This document shows positions 5,000 to 10,317 of a stretch of DNA of 10,317 bases, piece by piece. Position numbers and translations under genes: made by a program. The DNA comes from Verrucomicrobiota bacterium (GTDB lineage Bacteria; Verrucomicrobiota; Verrucomicrobiia; Chthoniobacterales; UBA10450). The DNA is taken from the NCBI GenBank assembly GCA_003218815.1, contig QHON01000064.1, forward strand, positions 1 through 10,317, written 5' to 3'. Below the pieces are notes generated by a model. The model was not told the origin of the DNA. It saw only the letters and a program-made list of their open reading frames with translations, and ran no database searches. Within the stretch, counting starts at the first letter, position 1; every line of letters starts with the position of its first letter.

Positions 5000-7387
5000 C
5001 TAGAACCGTTTTGGGTGCCAATCGGGCTTCTTCAAGCTCCCTTCGCCGGTGTATTCGAAAAGCTTATACACCGGTGCGAGCAACAGGCCCGGTCCCTTCA
5101 TGTTCAGTCGCAAGTTGAAATCGAGCTTGTCGTCCAGGAAATGAATATCGCCGTGACCGAGCATGCTGAAGAATGTGCCGGCAGCGTCGAAATCGTCGAT
5201 ATGAATGATTCCTTCACTGATGGTAAAACTCGTGCTCGCCTTGTGCGCGATGCTGTACCCGCTGCCCGGAACGATATGGTTTAGAATTCCTGAAAGTGGC
5301 CCGAAAATGGGAATTGCGAAAACGTTGCCGTTGGTGACTTCCACTTTTCCGCGGCCACGCATCGTGCGCGCATCGCTCCCCAAGCCGGTGAAATCATACG
5401 TGCCGCTCAACTGCCCGTGTGCGGTCTGGTAGTTGTAGTACAAATCGGTCAGGTGCGGAAAATCGATTGCGCTTACGGAAACGTTTGCTCGATAATGCGG
5501 ATCATTTCGGGCCAGCGAAATGTCGGCATTTCCGCGTACTGTGCCGGAAAGAAGAGCGCCGCGAAGATCGACAATTTGCAATCGATCATCGGTAAAGAGC
5601 AATCGTGCGGCGACGCGATCGAAGGGCAAAGTTTTTCCAAGGAAATCGTAGTCTATCCCGTTCGCACCGTCGACCGTAATCTCGAGATGCGTGTTCTTGC
5701 CGCCGCGAAACTGATATATGCCATTGGCGGTGACAGTGGGCGGGTGGCGAAATTTGTAAGGCACAATGGTTTGCCAAACCTTCGGGTCAATCCAAAAAAT
5801 CGCTTCCGCTGGATCCAAAAAGCTTTTGATATTTGAGACGCGCACCTCGTGTCTTTTAAAATCATAGGTGAAATTGCCGGCGCCGGTCCCTTCATCGCGT
5901 AGGACATGAAAATCCTGGCAAGAGATGGCGCCGTCGGCAAAATGGATCTTCATGCTTCCACCGTTCATGCCGACGCCGTGAAATCGCGTTCGGTCCAACG
6001 TGATGGTTCCATCGCCTCGCCAATTCTCCGGGTTGTGATCCTTGCCCCGAATTGCGAGGTGGATTGTAGGGGAGCGCTGCCATTCCCATTCCCCGAGAAA
6101 TTCCGCCAAATCGAAAGGGACAAACGCTCGCATCGCCCCGGGACTGATTGTACTGTCGATATTCAAACGAAAATCGTTCGGGCCGTCGAAGAGATCGGCC
6201 CTAAGCTGGCCGGTTTGATGTCCAAGGCGTACATCGCGGAGCAACGCGCGCTCGCCATCCCAGGAAAAATCGGCGGCTAAATCGGAGAACGGCACCCTCT
6301 TGTAAGCAAAACTTGCAACGATGGCGTGGCCGATGATCTGTGGTCGAAGAAGACTCTGGCCTAAATTTGCTGAACCAGAGATCTCAACCACAGGTGGCGA
6401 GTAGAACGTTATGTCTGCGAGCGGTCCGCCAAGATCGAAAGCATCGAGAAAAATTTTCAGATCCAGGCTGCTGCGCATTTGAAAATTAACGCGGTTGCCT
6501 TGCCGGCTCCAATCGGCACGCCCGGCAAAACTGCCGCTGCCATCGTTCCATTCGCAGTGCGTGATATTCAAATGTTGGTCGCTCCATTCGGCAGTGGCAG
6601 ACAAGCCTCTCATTTCGTAATTGCCTCGTTGCAACCGGTCTCCGCTCAGTGTTGCCTCGACCCGCGCATTCTCGAGTTCTGCAACGTCTCCGCTAAATTT
6701 TATCTGCAATGAAGGAGGCGCGGCCGGGAAGCTGAACTTTTGCAGTTCCTTGACGATGCGTTCCAAAATCGCCAGTCCCTTTTGCCACTCTTCTTCTGAA
6801 ACCGGCGATGATGGCTGGTAATTCGCCCGTTTGATTAGCTGGCCAGTCGCGGAAATCCGCACTCCGCAAAAAACACCTTCCGCCTGGCTGACGTAAATTT
6901 GCTCAGGCGGAAAATAGACGTGGGCGCGCAACTCATTGAACTGGGCACCATTAATCGTTCCCTCGGCATCTTTGAGAGGCAGCGTGATTTGTGCGTTCTG
7001 AACGTCGAGTGCGTTCAAAAATGGCTCATGATGGATGAGCGCCGCATAATTAATATCCAACGAGACTTCACTGATACGGGCGAGCGTCTTCTCGCGATTT
7101 TTGTAATCGAAGATTCGCACATTCTTCGCGACCAGGCCGCGGAACGGATCCAATGTCAACCGCCCGATTGAAGCTTCGACACCGCGTTTGTGCAATTCCT
7201 CGACCACGCGGTAACGCCATTGCCGGCCGAAGCCTCTTTTCGCGAGGTACCAACCGCCGCTCAAAGAGACTGCAATTGCAACGAACACCACCAGACGCGC
7301 CACATTTACGGCGATGCGATGCACAAAAGTGGGTTGTCGATCTCGCGTCGGTGCGACGTTTTTCGGCGGTTCGAGAATGGCCGGCAT
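5000..7387 (-). CDS. AsmA-like envelope protein
   Basis: This is a 795-residue protein with a single N-terminal membrane segment (about 27-48, preceded by basic residues) and a long periplasm-facing region of beta-strand repeats. RGVEASIGRLTLDPFRGLVAKNVRIFD (about 66-92) is the typical N-terminal AsmA strand pattern, and the last 110 residues (HKASTSFTISEGIIHIDDFDA... GLLLAPVYKLFEYTGEGSLKKPDWHPKRF) match the AsmA-like C-terminal region. Relatives such as AsmA, TamB and YhdP form hydrophobic grooves and are implicated in phospholipid transport or outer-membrane biogenesis; applying that role here is inference. The ATG at 7387 is chosen over a TTG at 7390. It is transcribed divergently from the DUF420 gene with only 49 bases between starts, and nfo follows on the same strand. 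Internal + strand ORFs are shadows. Confidence 0.85.
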   Translation of the reverse strand: MPAILEPPKNVAPTRDRQPTFVHRIAVNVARLVVFVAIAVSLSGGWYLAKRGFGRQWRYRVVEELHKRGVEASIGRLTLDPFRGLVAKNVRIFDYKNREKTLARISEVSLDINYAALIHHEPFLNALDVQNAQITLPLKDAEGTINGAQFNELRAHVYFPPEQIYVSQAEGVFCGVRISATGQLIKRANYQPSSPVSEEEWQKGLAILERIVKELQKFSFPAAPPSLQIKFSGDVAELENARVEATLSGDRLQRGNYEMRGLSATAEWSDQHLNITHCEWNDGSGSFAGRADWSRQGNRVNFQMRSSLDLKIFLDAFDLGGPLADITFYSPPVVEISGSANLGQSLLRPQIIGHAIVASFAYKRVPFSDLAADFSWDGERALLRDVRLGHQTGQLRADLFDGPNDFRLNIDSTISPGAMRAFVPFDLAEFLGEWEWQRSPTIHLAIRGKDHNPENWRGDGTITLDRTRFHGVGMNGGSMKIHFADGAISCQDFHVLRDEGTGAGNFTYDFKRHEVRVSNIKSFLDPAEAIFWIDPKVWQTIVPYKFRHPPTVTANGIYQFRGGKNTHLEITVDGANGIDYDFLGKTLPFDRVAARLLFTDDRLQIVDLRGALLSGTVRGNADISLARNDPHYRANVSVSAIDFPHLTDLYYNYQTAHGQLSGTYDFTGLGSDARTMRGRGKVEVTNGNVFAIPIFGPLSGILNHIVPGSGYSIAHKASTSFTISEGIIHIDDFDAAGTFFSMLGHGDIHFLDDKLDFNLRLNMKGPGLLLAPVYKLFEYTGEGSLKKPDWHPKRF

Positions 7388-7391
7388 CAAG

Positions 7392-7397
7392 TATAGT
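7392..7397 (+). promoter_or_regulatory. possible -10 box for the DUF420 gene
   Basis: TATAGT, 40 bases before the ATG at 7437, resembles a sigma-70 -10 element. A weak -35 candidate, TTCGAG (7370-7375), lies 16 bases upstream, inside the start of the divergent AsmA-like gene. The resulting leader would contain the TTCGACTTCGCTCA repeat. The match is poor and only suggestive. Confidence 0.2.
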
Positions 7398-7402
7398 CAA
7401 AG

Positions 7403-7430
7403 ATGTTTCGACTTCGCTCAACCTGACAAA
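7403..7430. repeat. Dispersed TTCGACTTCGCTCA-type repeat in divergent promoter gap
   Basis: The core TTCGACTTCGCTCAACCTGA (7407-7426) lies between the start codons of the divergent AsmA-like and DUF420 genes. ATGTT (7403-7407) and AACCT (7420-7424) form a near-inverted repeat with one mismatch around the core. From recall, sequences of the type TTCGACT(A/T)CGCTCA followed by an ATGACA-like end are abundant intergenic repeats in many bacterial phyla. Identity with such a family could not be checked here. Confidence 0.5.
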
Positions 7431-7436
7431 CAAATC

Positions 7437-7886
7437 ATGAGTGTTTCCGATCTGCCGGCGGTCAACGCGTCGCTCAATCTTGTCAGCACCGTCTTCATCT
7501 CGATGGGTTGGTATCTGATCCGGCACGGTGCATGGCGCCGTCACATGGCCTGCATGATCACTGCGGTGATTTCGTCTACATTTTTTCTAGCCGGTTACGT
7601 CGTTTACCATGCGCATGTGGGTGAGAAATCGACAGCCTTCGCAGCACAGGGAATCGTACGTCCAGTTTATTTCGCGATGTTGATTTCGCACATCCTCTTC
7701 GCATTCGTCACCTTGCCCTTGGTGATTTTGACTCTTATTCCGGTGTTTCGCCGCCGCTGGGATCGCCATCGGCGTATCGCGCGCTGGACGATGCCAATCT
7801 GGCTCTATGTCTCAGTCACAGGCGTGCTGGTTTATCTGATGCTCTACAAGTGGTTTCCTCCGGCAAATCTTGCGTTTGGCTATTAG
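7437..7886 (+). CDS. DUF420 domain membrane protein (CtaM/YozB-like)
   Basis: This is a 149-residue membrane protein with four predicted transmembrane segments (about 10-28, 38-58, 76-101, 118-138). LPAVNASLN at the start, GYVVYHAHVG (53-62), GIVRPVYFAMLISHI (72-86) and RHRRIARWTMPIWLYVSVTGVLVYLMLY (110-137) match the DUF420 pattern. Conserved histidines H58, H60, H85 and H111 are present and could bind heme or metal. The Bacillus relative CtaM (YozB) is needed to make active heme-A-containing cytochrome oxidase. Here no cytochrome oxidase or heme A genes lie nearby, so that role is only a family-level guess. The ATG at 7437 begins MSVSDLP. A longer in-frame ORF back to 7314 runs into the divergent gene and is not family sequence. 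Confidence 0.88.
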   Translation: MSVSDLPAVNASLNLVSTVFISMGWYLIRHGAWRRHMACMITAVISSTFFLAGYVVYHAHVGEKSTAFAAQGIVRPVYFAMLISHILFAFVTLPLVILTLIPVFRRRWDRHRRIARWTMPIWLYVSVTGVLVYLMLYKWFPPANLAFGY

Positions 7887-7906
7887 TTGATGTTTGATCA
7901 GAGGAC

Positions 7907-7918
7907 GCGCTGTCGCGC
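7907..7918. repeat. GCGC-TGTC-GCGC hairpin before the zinc-ribbon gene
   Basis: GCGC at 7907-7910 and 7915-7918 flank TGTC. This is the same 12-base core as in the hairpin at 4951-4968, although the outer stem is not conserved. It lies in the 46-base gap between the DUF420 gene and the next start. Identical 12-mers are expected a few times by chance in 10 kb, so it may be coincidence. Confidence 0.3.
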
Positions 7919-7932
7919 AGACAAAGAAATCT

Positions 7933-8391
7933 ATGGTGACGATCGCGACGTTTAACGAGTCGGCAAAAGCGAGGCAGCTTAAACGGCGCTTCCACGACGT
8001 TGGACTGAAGGCCGATGTTCACAATGAAGCGCCGTTGCAGCAAGTCGGATTCATGTCGCGGCCGCAAGCGAATGCTAAGGTGATGGTGGAGGATGACGAC
8101 TTCGAGAGGGCGCAAAGCCTGATGGTTGATTGGGAAGCAACTGATCCGGACATCGCTGCTGCCGTGATTCGCTGCCCGCAATGCGGCTCCTCAAATATCG
8201 AGTATCCGCAGATGACCCGCAAATTCATCACCCCCGCGCTCGTTGGCGTTCTTTGCACGTTGAAAATTATTCCGAAGGAATTTTATTGTTTGGATTGCCA
8301 CTTCACGTGGAGCAACGAAGAAGAGCGTACCCTGGGCCGCCTCTGGCATCGTTTCTTTCCTGGCCTCGAGTCGGGCAAAGAGAGTTCGTAG
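7933..8391 (+). CDS. DUF2007-like protein with a zinc-ribbon domain
   Basis: This is a 152-residue protein of unknown function. Residues 1-67 (VTIATFNESAKARQLKRRF, then HDVGLKADVHNEA, ending with an acidic VEDDDFERAQSLM) resemble the DUF2007 domain, a small ferredoxin-like fold sometimes called a putative signal-transducing domain. Residues 81-122 hold two cysteine pairs, CPQCGSSNIEYP (C81, C84) and YCLDCHFTW (C119, C122), typical of a zinc ribbon. The linker between the pairs contains a hydrophobic run (about 99-113). The ATG at 7933 is chosen because an upstream TTG (7894) adds sequence that passes through the hairpin at 7907-7918. It is on the same strand as the DUF420 gene, 46 bases after it. 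The zinc binding is well supported; the DUF2007 assignment is from pattern only. Confidence 0.75.
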   Translation: MVTIATFNESAKARQLKRRFHDVGLKADVHNEAPLQQVGFMSRPQANAKVMVEDDDFERAQSLMVDWEATDPDIAAAVIRCPQCGSSNIEYPQMTRKFITPALVGVLCTLKIIPKEFYCLDCHFTWSNEEERTLGRLWHRFFPGLESGKESS

Positions 8392-8566
8392 GACAACCGC
8401 TCTGCTCGACCGGCGCGATTGATTCCTCGCGCGCGATTCTTCTTGTGATTGACCTCCGATTGCTTCGATTGCCTCAAACCATGAGAGCCTCCCATTCGCA
8501 TCGGCTTTGCCTCGCTCCGAGCGGCGCGTGGACTCCGCTCGGATCCACAGTCGCGCTCTGACATCC
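8392..8566. other. 175-base intergenic region with a strong palindrome
   Basis: This is the longest gene-free stretch in the window. It contains six GATT words between 8417 and 8471, roughly 4-14 bases apart, and the hairpin at 8516-8543. A 26-codon ATG frame (8481-8561) shows no recognisable features. No convincing -35/-10 pair or terminator was found. Confidence 0.5.
8516..8543. repeat. perfect 9-bp hairpin upstream of the LysM gene
   Basis: TCCGAGCGG (8516-8524) and CCGCTCGGA (8535-8543) are exact reverse complements with a 10-base loop. A competing stem is possible between GTGGA (8528-8532) and TCCAC (8544-8548). There is no following T-run. It ends 23 bases before the LysM start, so it may affect translation, may process the mRNA, or may be a dispersed palindrome. 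Confidence 0.5.
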
Positions 8567-9052
8567 ATGAAGTGGCTTTTCGCTTTGCTCCTGGCCCTGA
8601 TCATCTTCGGCGGTGCCGCCTGGTTTGGTTACAACTTTTTCGTCAAAGAAGAAATCGCAGTGAAAAAGGAACAAAGTGGAGAGGTTACGCCTGCACCCAC
8701 GCCAGACATCAGTCTTCCCGAGCTTCAGGCAGCGGCGAAACTGCGACAAGATGGGAAGCTGACTGAGACTCGTGACGCGCTCATTGCCTTTATCCAAAAA
8801 TATCCCGCCGGGTTGCATGTCGAAGAAGCCAAAGATTTGCTCGGCGAAGTCAACATCGACATCTTCCTCTCGCGTTACCCTTCGCCCGAGAAGACCGACT
8901 ATGTTGTACGGTCTGGGGACGTGCTCGCCAAGATTGCGAGGAAGCTGAAAACCACGCCCGAACTCATCATGCGGATGAATAATTTAAGCGGGACGATGCT
9001 GCACATCGGGGAGCATCTGCTCATTTCGCATCCGGATTTTTCTCTTGTTTAA
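8567..9052 (+). CDS. Membrane-anchored LysM protein, N-terminal part of a broken gene
   Basis: This 161-residue product has an N-terminal membrane anchor (about 3-25, after MKW), a charged and Pro/Thr-rich linker (28-48), a helical stretch (50-104) resembling a single tetratricopeptide-type hairpin, and a LysM domain (110-154: YVVRSGDVLAKIARKLKTTPELIMRMNN, then MLHIGEHLLI). LysM binds peptidoglycan, so the protein should be envelope-anchored with the LysM domain outside the cytoplasmic membrane. The frame stops right after HPDFSLV, while the +1 frame continues at once with sequence resembling the C-terminal half of an L,D-transpeptidase-like protein. The gene is therefore probably disrupted, although a functional short LysM protein cannot be excluded. 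The ATG at 8567 is preferred over TTG 8507, whose extension reads through the hairpin. accA lies downstream. Confidence 0.85.
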   Translation: MKWLFALLLALIIFGGAAWFGYNFFVKEEIAVKKEQSGEVTPAPTPDISLPELQAAAKLRQDGKLTETRDALIAFIQKYPAGLHVEEAKDLLGEVNIDIFLSRYPSPEKTDYVVRSGDVLAKIARKLKTTPELIMRMNNLSGTMLHIGEHLLISHPDFSLV

Positions 9053-9374
9053 TCACGGCGCCTTTTTCAAGCAATATCATGTGGGGGAACAAAAGTTGCC
9101 GCCCAAACAGCCGTCGAAAATCACGACGAAGGTCGCGGAGACGATGGCTTGGAGAGACGGAAAGCGCGTTGGCCTCGGCAGTAAGGATTACATTGGCAGT
9201 ACCCGCTGGGTTCGCCTCAACGCAGCGGCTTACACGCTTTACTCAATCCCTGATTCCGCGCATCCCAACCTCACCCAGCCACCGCCCCCACTCGGCCTCG
9301 GCCTGGCCGCCTCCGACGTCGAGGAGCTAAGCAGCCTTGTAAACAACCACACCCCTGTCAGCATTACGGATTGA
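9045..9374 (+). pseudogene. Degenerate YkuD-like C-terminal segment, out of frame with the LysM gene
   Basis: This frame opens at a TTG overlapping the LysM stop by 8 bases and codes 109 residues. FNHGAFFKQYHV resembles the second strand of YkuD domains (LYLYENG then a strand), GSTRWVRL resembles their WIRL strand, and SDVEELSSLV followed by TPVSITD matches the typical ending around DVEELY..V..GTPV.I. The catalytic positions look lost: where HG is expected there is TLYSIPD, and where SHGCIR is expected there is PPLGLGLAA. It starts in the middle of the fold, which argues that it is the 3' part of a gene joined to the LysM frame in the ancestor. A deletion or indel near 9037-9052 would explain both the frame change and the apparently missing first strand. 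Separate translation from the TTG is a less likely alternative. Confidence 0.6.
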
Positions 9375-9446
9375 AGAGTTGATGGGATTGATGGATGCAA
9401 TCTTGAAAAATCCGGCGTGCCTGACGCTTTAACGCTTCGATATTCT
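9375..9446. other. Intergenic gap with short direct repeats before accA
   Basis: TTGATGG occurs at 9379-9385 and 9388-9394, and ACGCTTTA (9424-9431) is followed directly by ACGCTTCG (9432-9439). No Shine-Dalgarno or clear promoter is seen before the accA ATG at 9447. Confidence 0.35.
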
Positions 9447-10317
9447 ATGGAATTGCAACCGCTCGATTTCGAAAAACCGATCTTCGAACTGCAACGGCGT
9501 TTGCAGGATTTGAAGGCTCATTCCGACGAGCACGATGTCGATCTTGACTCGGCGGTCGGTGCAATTGAGGCAAAGCTCCGCCAAACCCGCCGCGAGATTT
9601 ACGGCAACCTGACTGCCTGGCAGCGTGTCCAAATCGCGCGGCATGTGCAGCGGCCATTCGCGCTCGATTACGTCGAACGATGTTTTAAAAACTGGACTGA
9701 ACTGCACGGTGATCGCCGTTTTGCCGATGACAAGGCCATGCCGAGCGGTCTTGCCATGCTTGGCAAGCAGCGCTGTGTGGTTATCACTCACCAAAAAGGG
9801 CGCAACACGAAAGAAAACGTGATGCGCAATTTTGGGTGCGCCCATCCGGAAGGCTATCGGAAGGCGCTGCGCCTGATGCGGCTGGGCGAAAAATTCGGCA
9901 TACCCGTGATTTCATTGATCGATACGCCGGGGGCGTTTCCAGGGATTGGATCGGAGGAACGCCACATCTCGGAAGCAATTGCAGTAAACCTTCGCGAAAT
10001 GATGAGGCTTCGTGTGCCCATTATCGCCGCTGTTGTCGGCGAGGGTGGATCGGGCGGCGCGCTTGGCATTGGCGTCGCCGATCGCGTGTTAATTCTCGAG
10101 AACGCTTACTACTCGGTGATCAGTCCGGAGGCGTGCTCCGCCATTTTGTGGAGAGATCGCCGTCACGCTGCCGAAGCAGCCGAGGCGCTCAAACTGACCG
10201 CGCGGGATTTATTGAAGCTCGAAGTGGTCGACGAAATTGTCCCCGAGCCAGAAGGCGGTGCGCATCGGGACTATGATTCGATCGCCGAAAACTTCGGCAC
10301 CGCTCTTCGCGAAAATC
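9447..10317 (+). CDS. accA: Acetyl-CoA carboxylase carboxyltransferase subunit alpha, 3' end outside the window
   Basis: AccA pairs with AccD to form the carboxyltransferase that moves CO2 from biotin-BCCP to acetyl-CoA, making malonyl-CoA for fatty-acid synthesis in the cytoplasm. The window contains the first 290 codons of a protein usually about 320 long; no stop is reached. The N-terminus MELQPLDFEKPIFELQRRL is the family's helical lead. WQRVQIARHVQRPFALDYV (59-76), GDRRFADDKA (88-97), HQKGRNTKENVMRNFG (115-130), HPEGYRKALRLM (133-144), IDTPGAFPG(x)GSEER (158-172) and GEGGSGGALGIGVADRV (198-214) are its signatures; the glycine-rich run forms the oxyanion hole of the crotonase-type fold. 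VISPEACSAILW (224-235) and PEPEGGAHRD are also typical. No key residue appears missing. Start at ATG 9447; no Shine-Dalgarno is visible. Confidence 0.97.
   Translation, partial: MELQPLDFEKPIFELQRRLQDLKAHSDEHDVDLDSAVGAIEAKLRQTRREIYGNLTAWQRVQIARHVQRPFALDYVERCFKNWTELHGDRRFADDKAMPSGLAMLGKQRCVVITHQKGRNTKENVMRNFGCAHPEGYRKALRLMRLGEKFGIPVISLIDTPGAFPGIGSEERHISEAIAVNLREMMRLRVPIIAAVVGEGGSGGALGIGVADRVLILENAYYSVISPEACSAILWRDRRHAAEAAEALKLTARDLLKLEVVDEIVPEPEGGAHRDYDSIAENFGTALREN

Noticed and set aside
5417..5836. + strand frames within the AsmA-like gene
   Set aside because: They are antisense to a 795-residue gene with a consistent AsmA pattern from end to end and have no start context or motif of their own.
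7390..7397. TATACT on the - strand immediately before the AsmA-like ATG as a -10 box
   Set aside because: It is only two bases from the ATG, so transcription would start inside the gene, and the nearest -35-like TTGAGC is 20 bases upstream, too far for a good promoter.
8417..8471. Six GATT words as a repeat array or operator cluster
   Set aside because: The spacing is irregular and the word is only four bases, so chance explains it.
9037..9052. Programmed +1 frameshift joining the LysM and YkuD-like parts
   Set aside because: The site reads CTT GTT TAA, not a known slippery stop such as CTT TGA, there is no Shine-Dalgarno-like stimulator, and the junction appears to lack residues of the fold, so deletion is simpler.
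1..10317. CRISPR array, tRNA, rRNA, IS element, toxin-antitoxin or defence genes
   Set aside because: Reading through the genes and gaps showed no regularly spaced repeats, no transposase or defence motifs and no tRNA-like cloverleaf; the few palindromes present are isolated.

Overview
The window is a stretch of bacterial chromosome packed with housekeeping genes. It is moderately GC-rich, has short intergenic gaps and almost no Shine-Dalgarno sequences. The rpmE-prfA-prmC-murA order, the style of the DUF4870, DUF420, AsmA-like and LysM proteins, and dispersed A/T-rich palindromes at gene borders suggest a member of the Verrucomicrobiota, perhaps a soil Chthoniobacterales (Spartobacteria-type) lineage. 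That placement is an inference from recall of gene content and repeat style; no marker gene for classification was compared.

Layout. (1) Positions 31-3557, + strand: rpmE (ribosomal protein L31), prfA (release factor RF1), prmC (the methyltransferase that modifies the GGQ glutamine of RF1) and murA (first committed step of peptidoglycan synthesis). They lie close together or overlap and probably form one transcription unit. (2) 3632-3988, + strand: a small DUF4870 membrane protein. (3) 3987-4093: an imperfect inverted repeat built from AATGACGAA units between two convergent genes. It supplies the stop codon of one gene and the last codons of the other. (4) 4081-7387, - strand: a large AsmA-like envelope protein followed by nfo (endonuclease IV). 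(5) 7388-7436: a short divergent intergenic gap carrying a TTCGACTTCGCTCA-type dispersed repeat. (6) 7437-9374, + strand: a DUF420 membrane protein, a DUF2007-like/zinc-ribbon protein, and a membrane-anchored LysM protein. The reading frame of the LysM protein breaks just before a second segment that looks like a degenerate L,D-transpeptidase (YkuD) domain. (7) 9447 to the right edge: accA (acetyl-CoA carboxylase carboxyltransferase alpha subunit), cut off by the window.

Functionally the window combines translation termination (RF1 with its own modifying enzyme), envelope building (MurA, AsmA-like protein, LysM protein), fatty-acid synthesis (AccA) and base-excision repair (Nfo). I found no CRISPR array, insertion sequence, tRNA, rRNA, toxin-antitoxin, defence or biosynthetic cluster, and nothing I would call a new biological system. 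The points most worth following up are the broken and apparently catalytically dead LysM/YkuD gene, the repeats that have become part of coding sequence (nfo C-terminus, possibly prmC), and the NLPY variant of the PrmC catalytic motif. No gene-free stretch exceeds 300 bases; the longest is 8392-8566.
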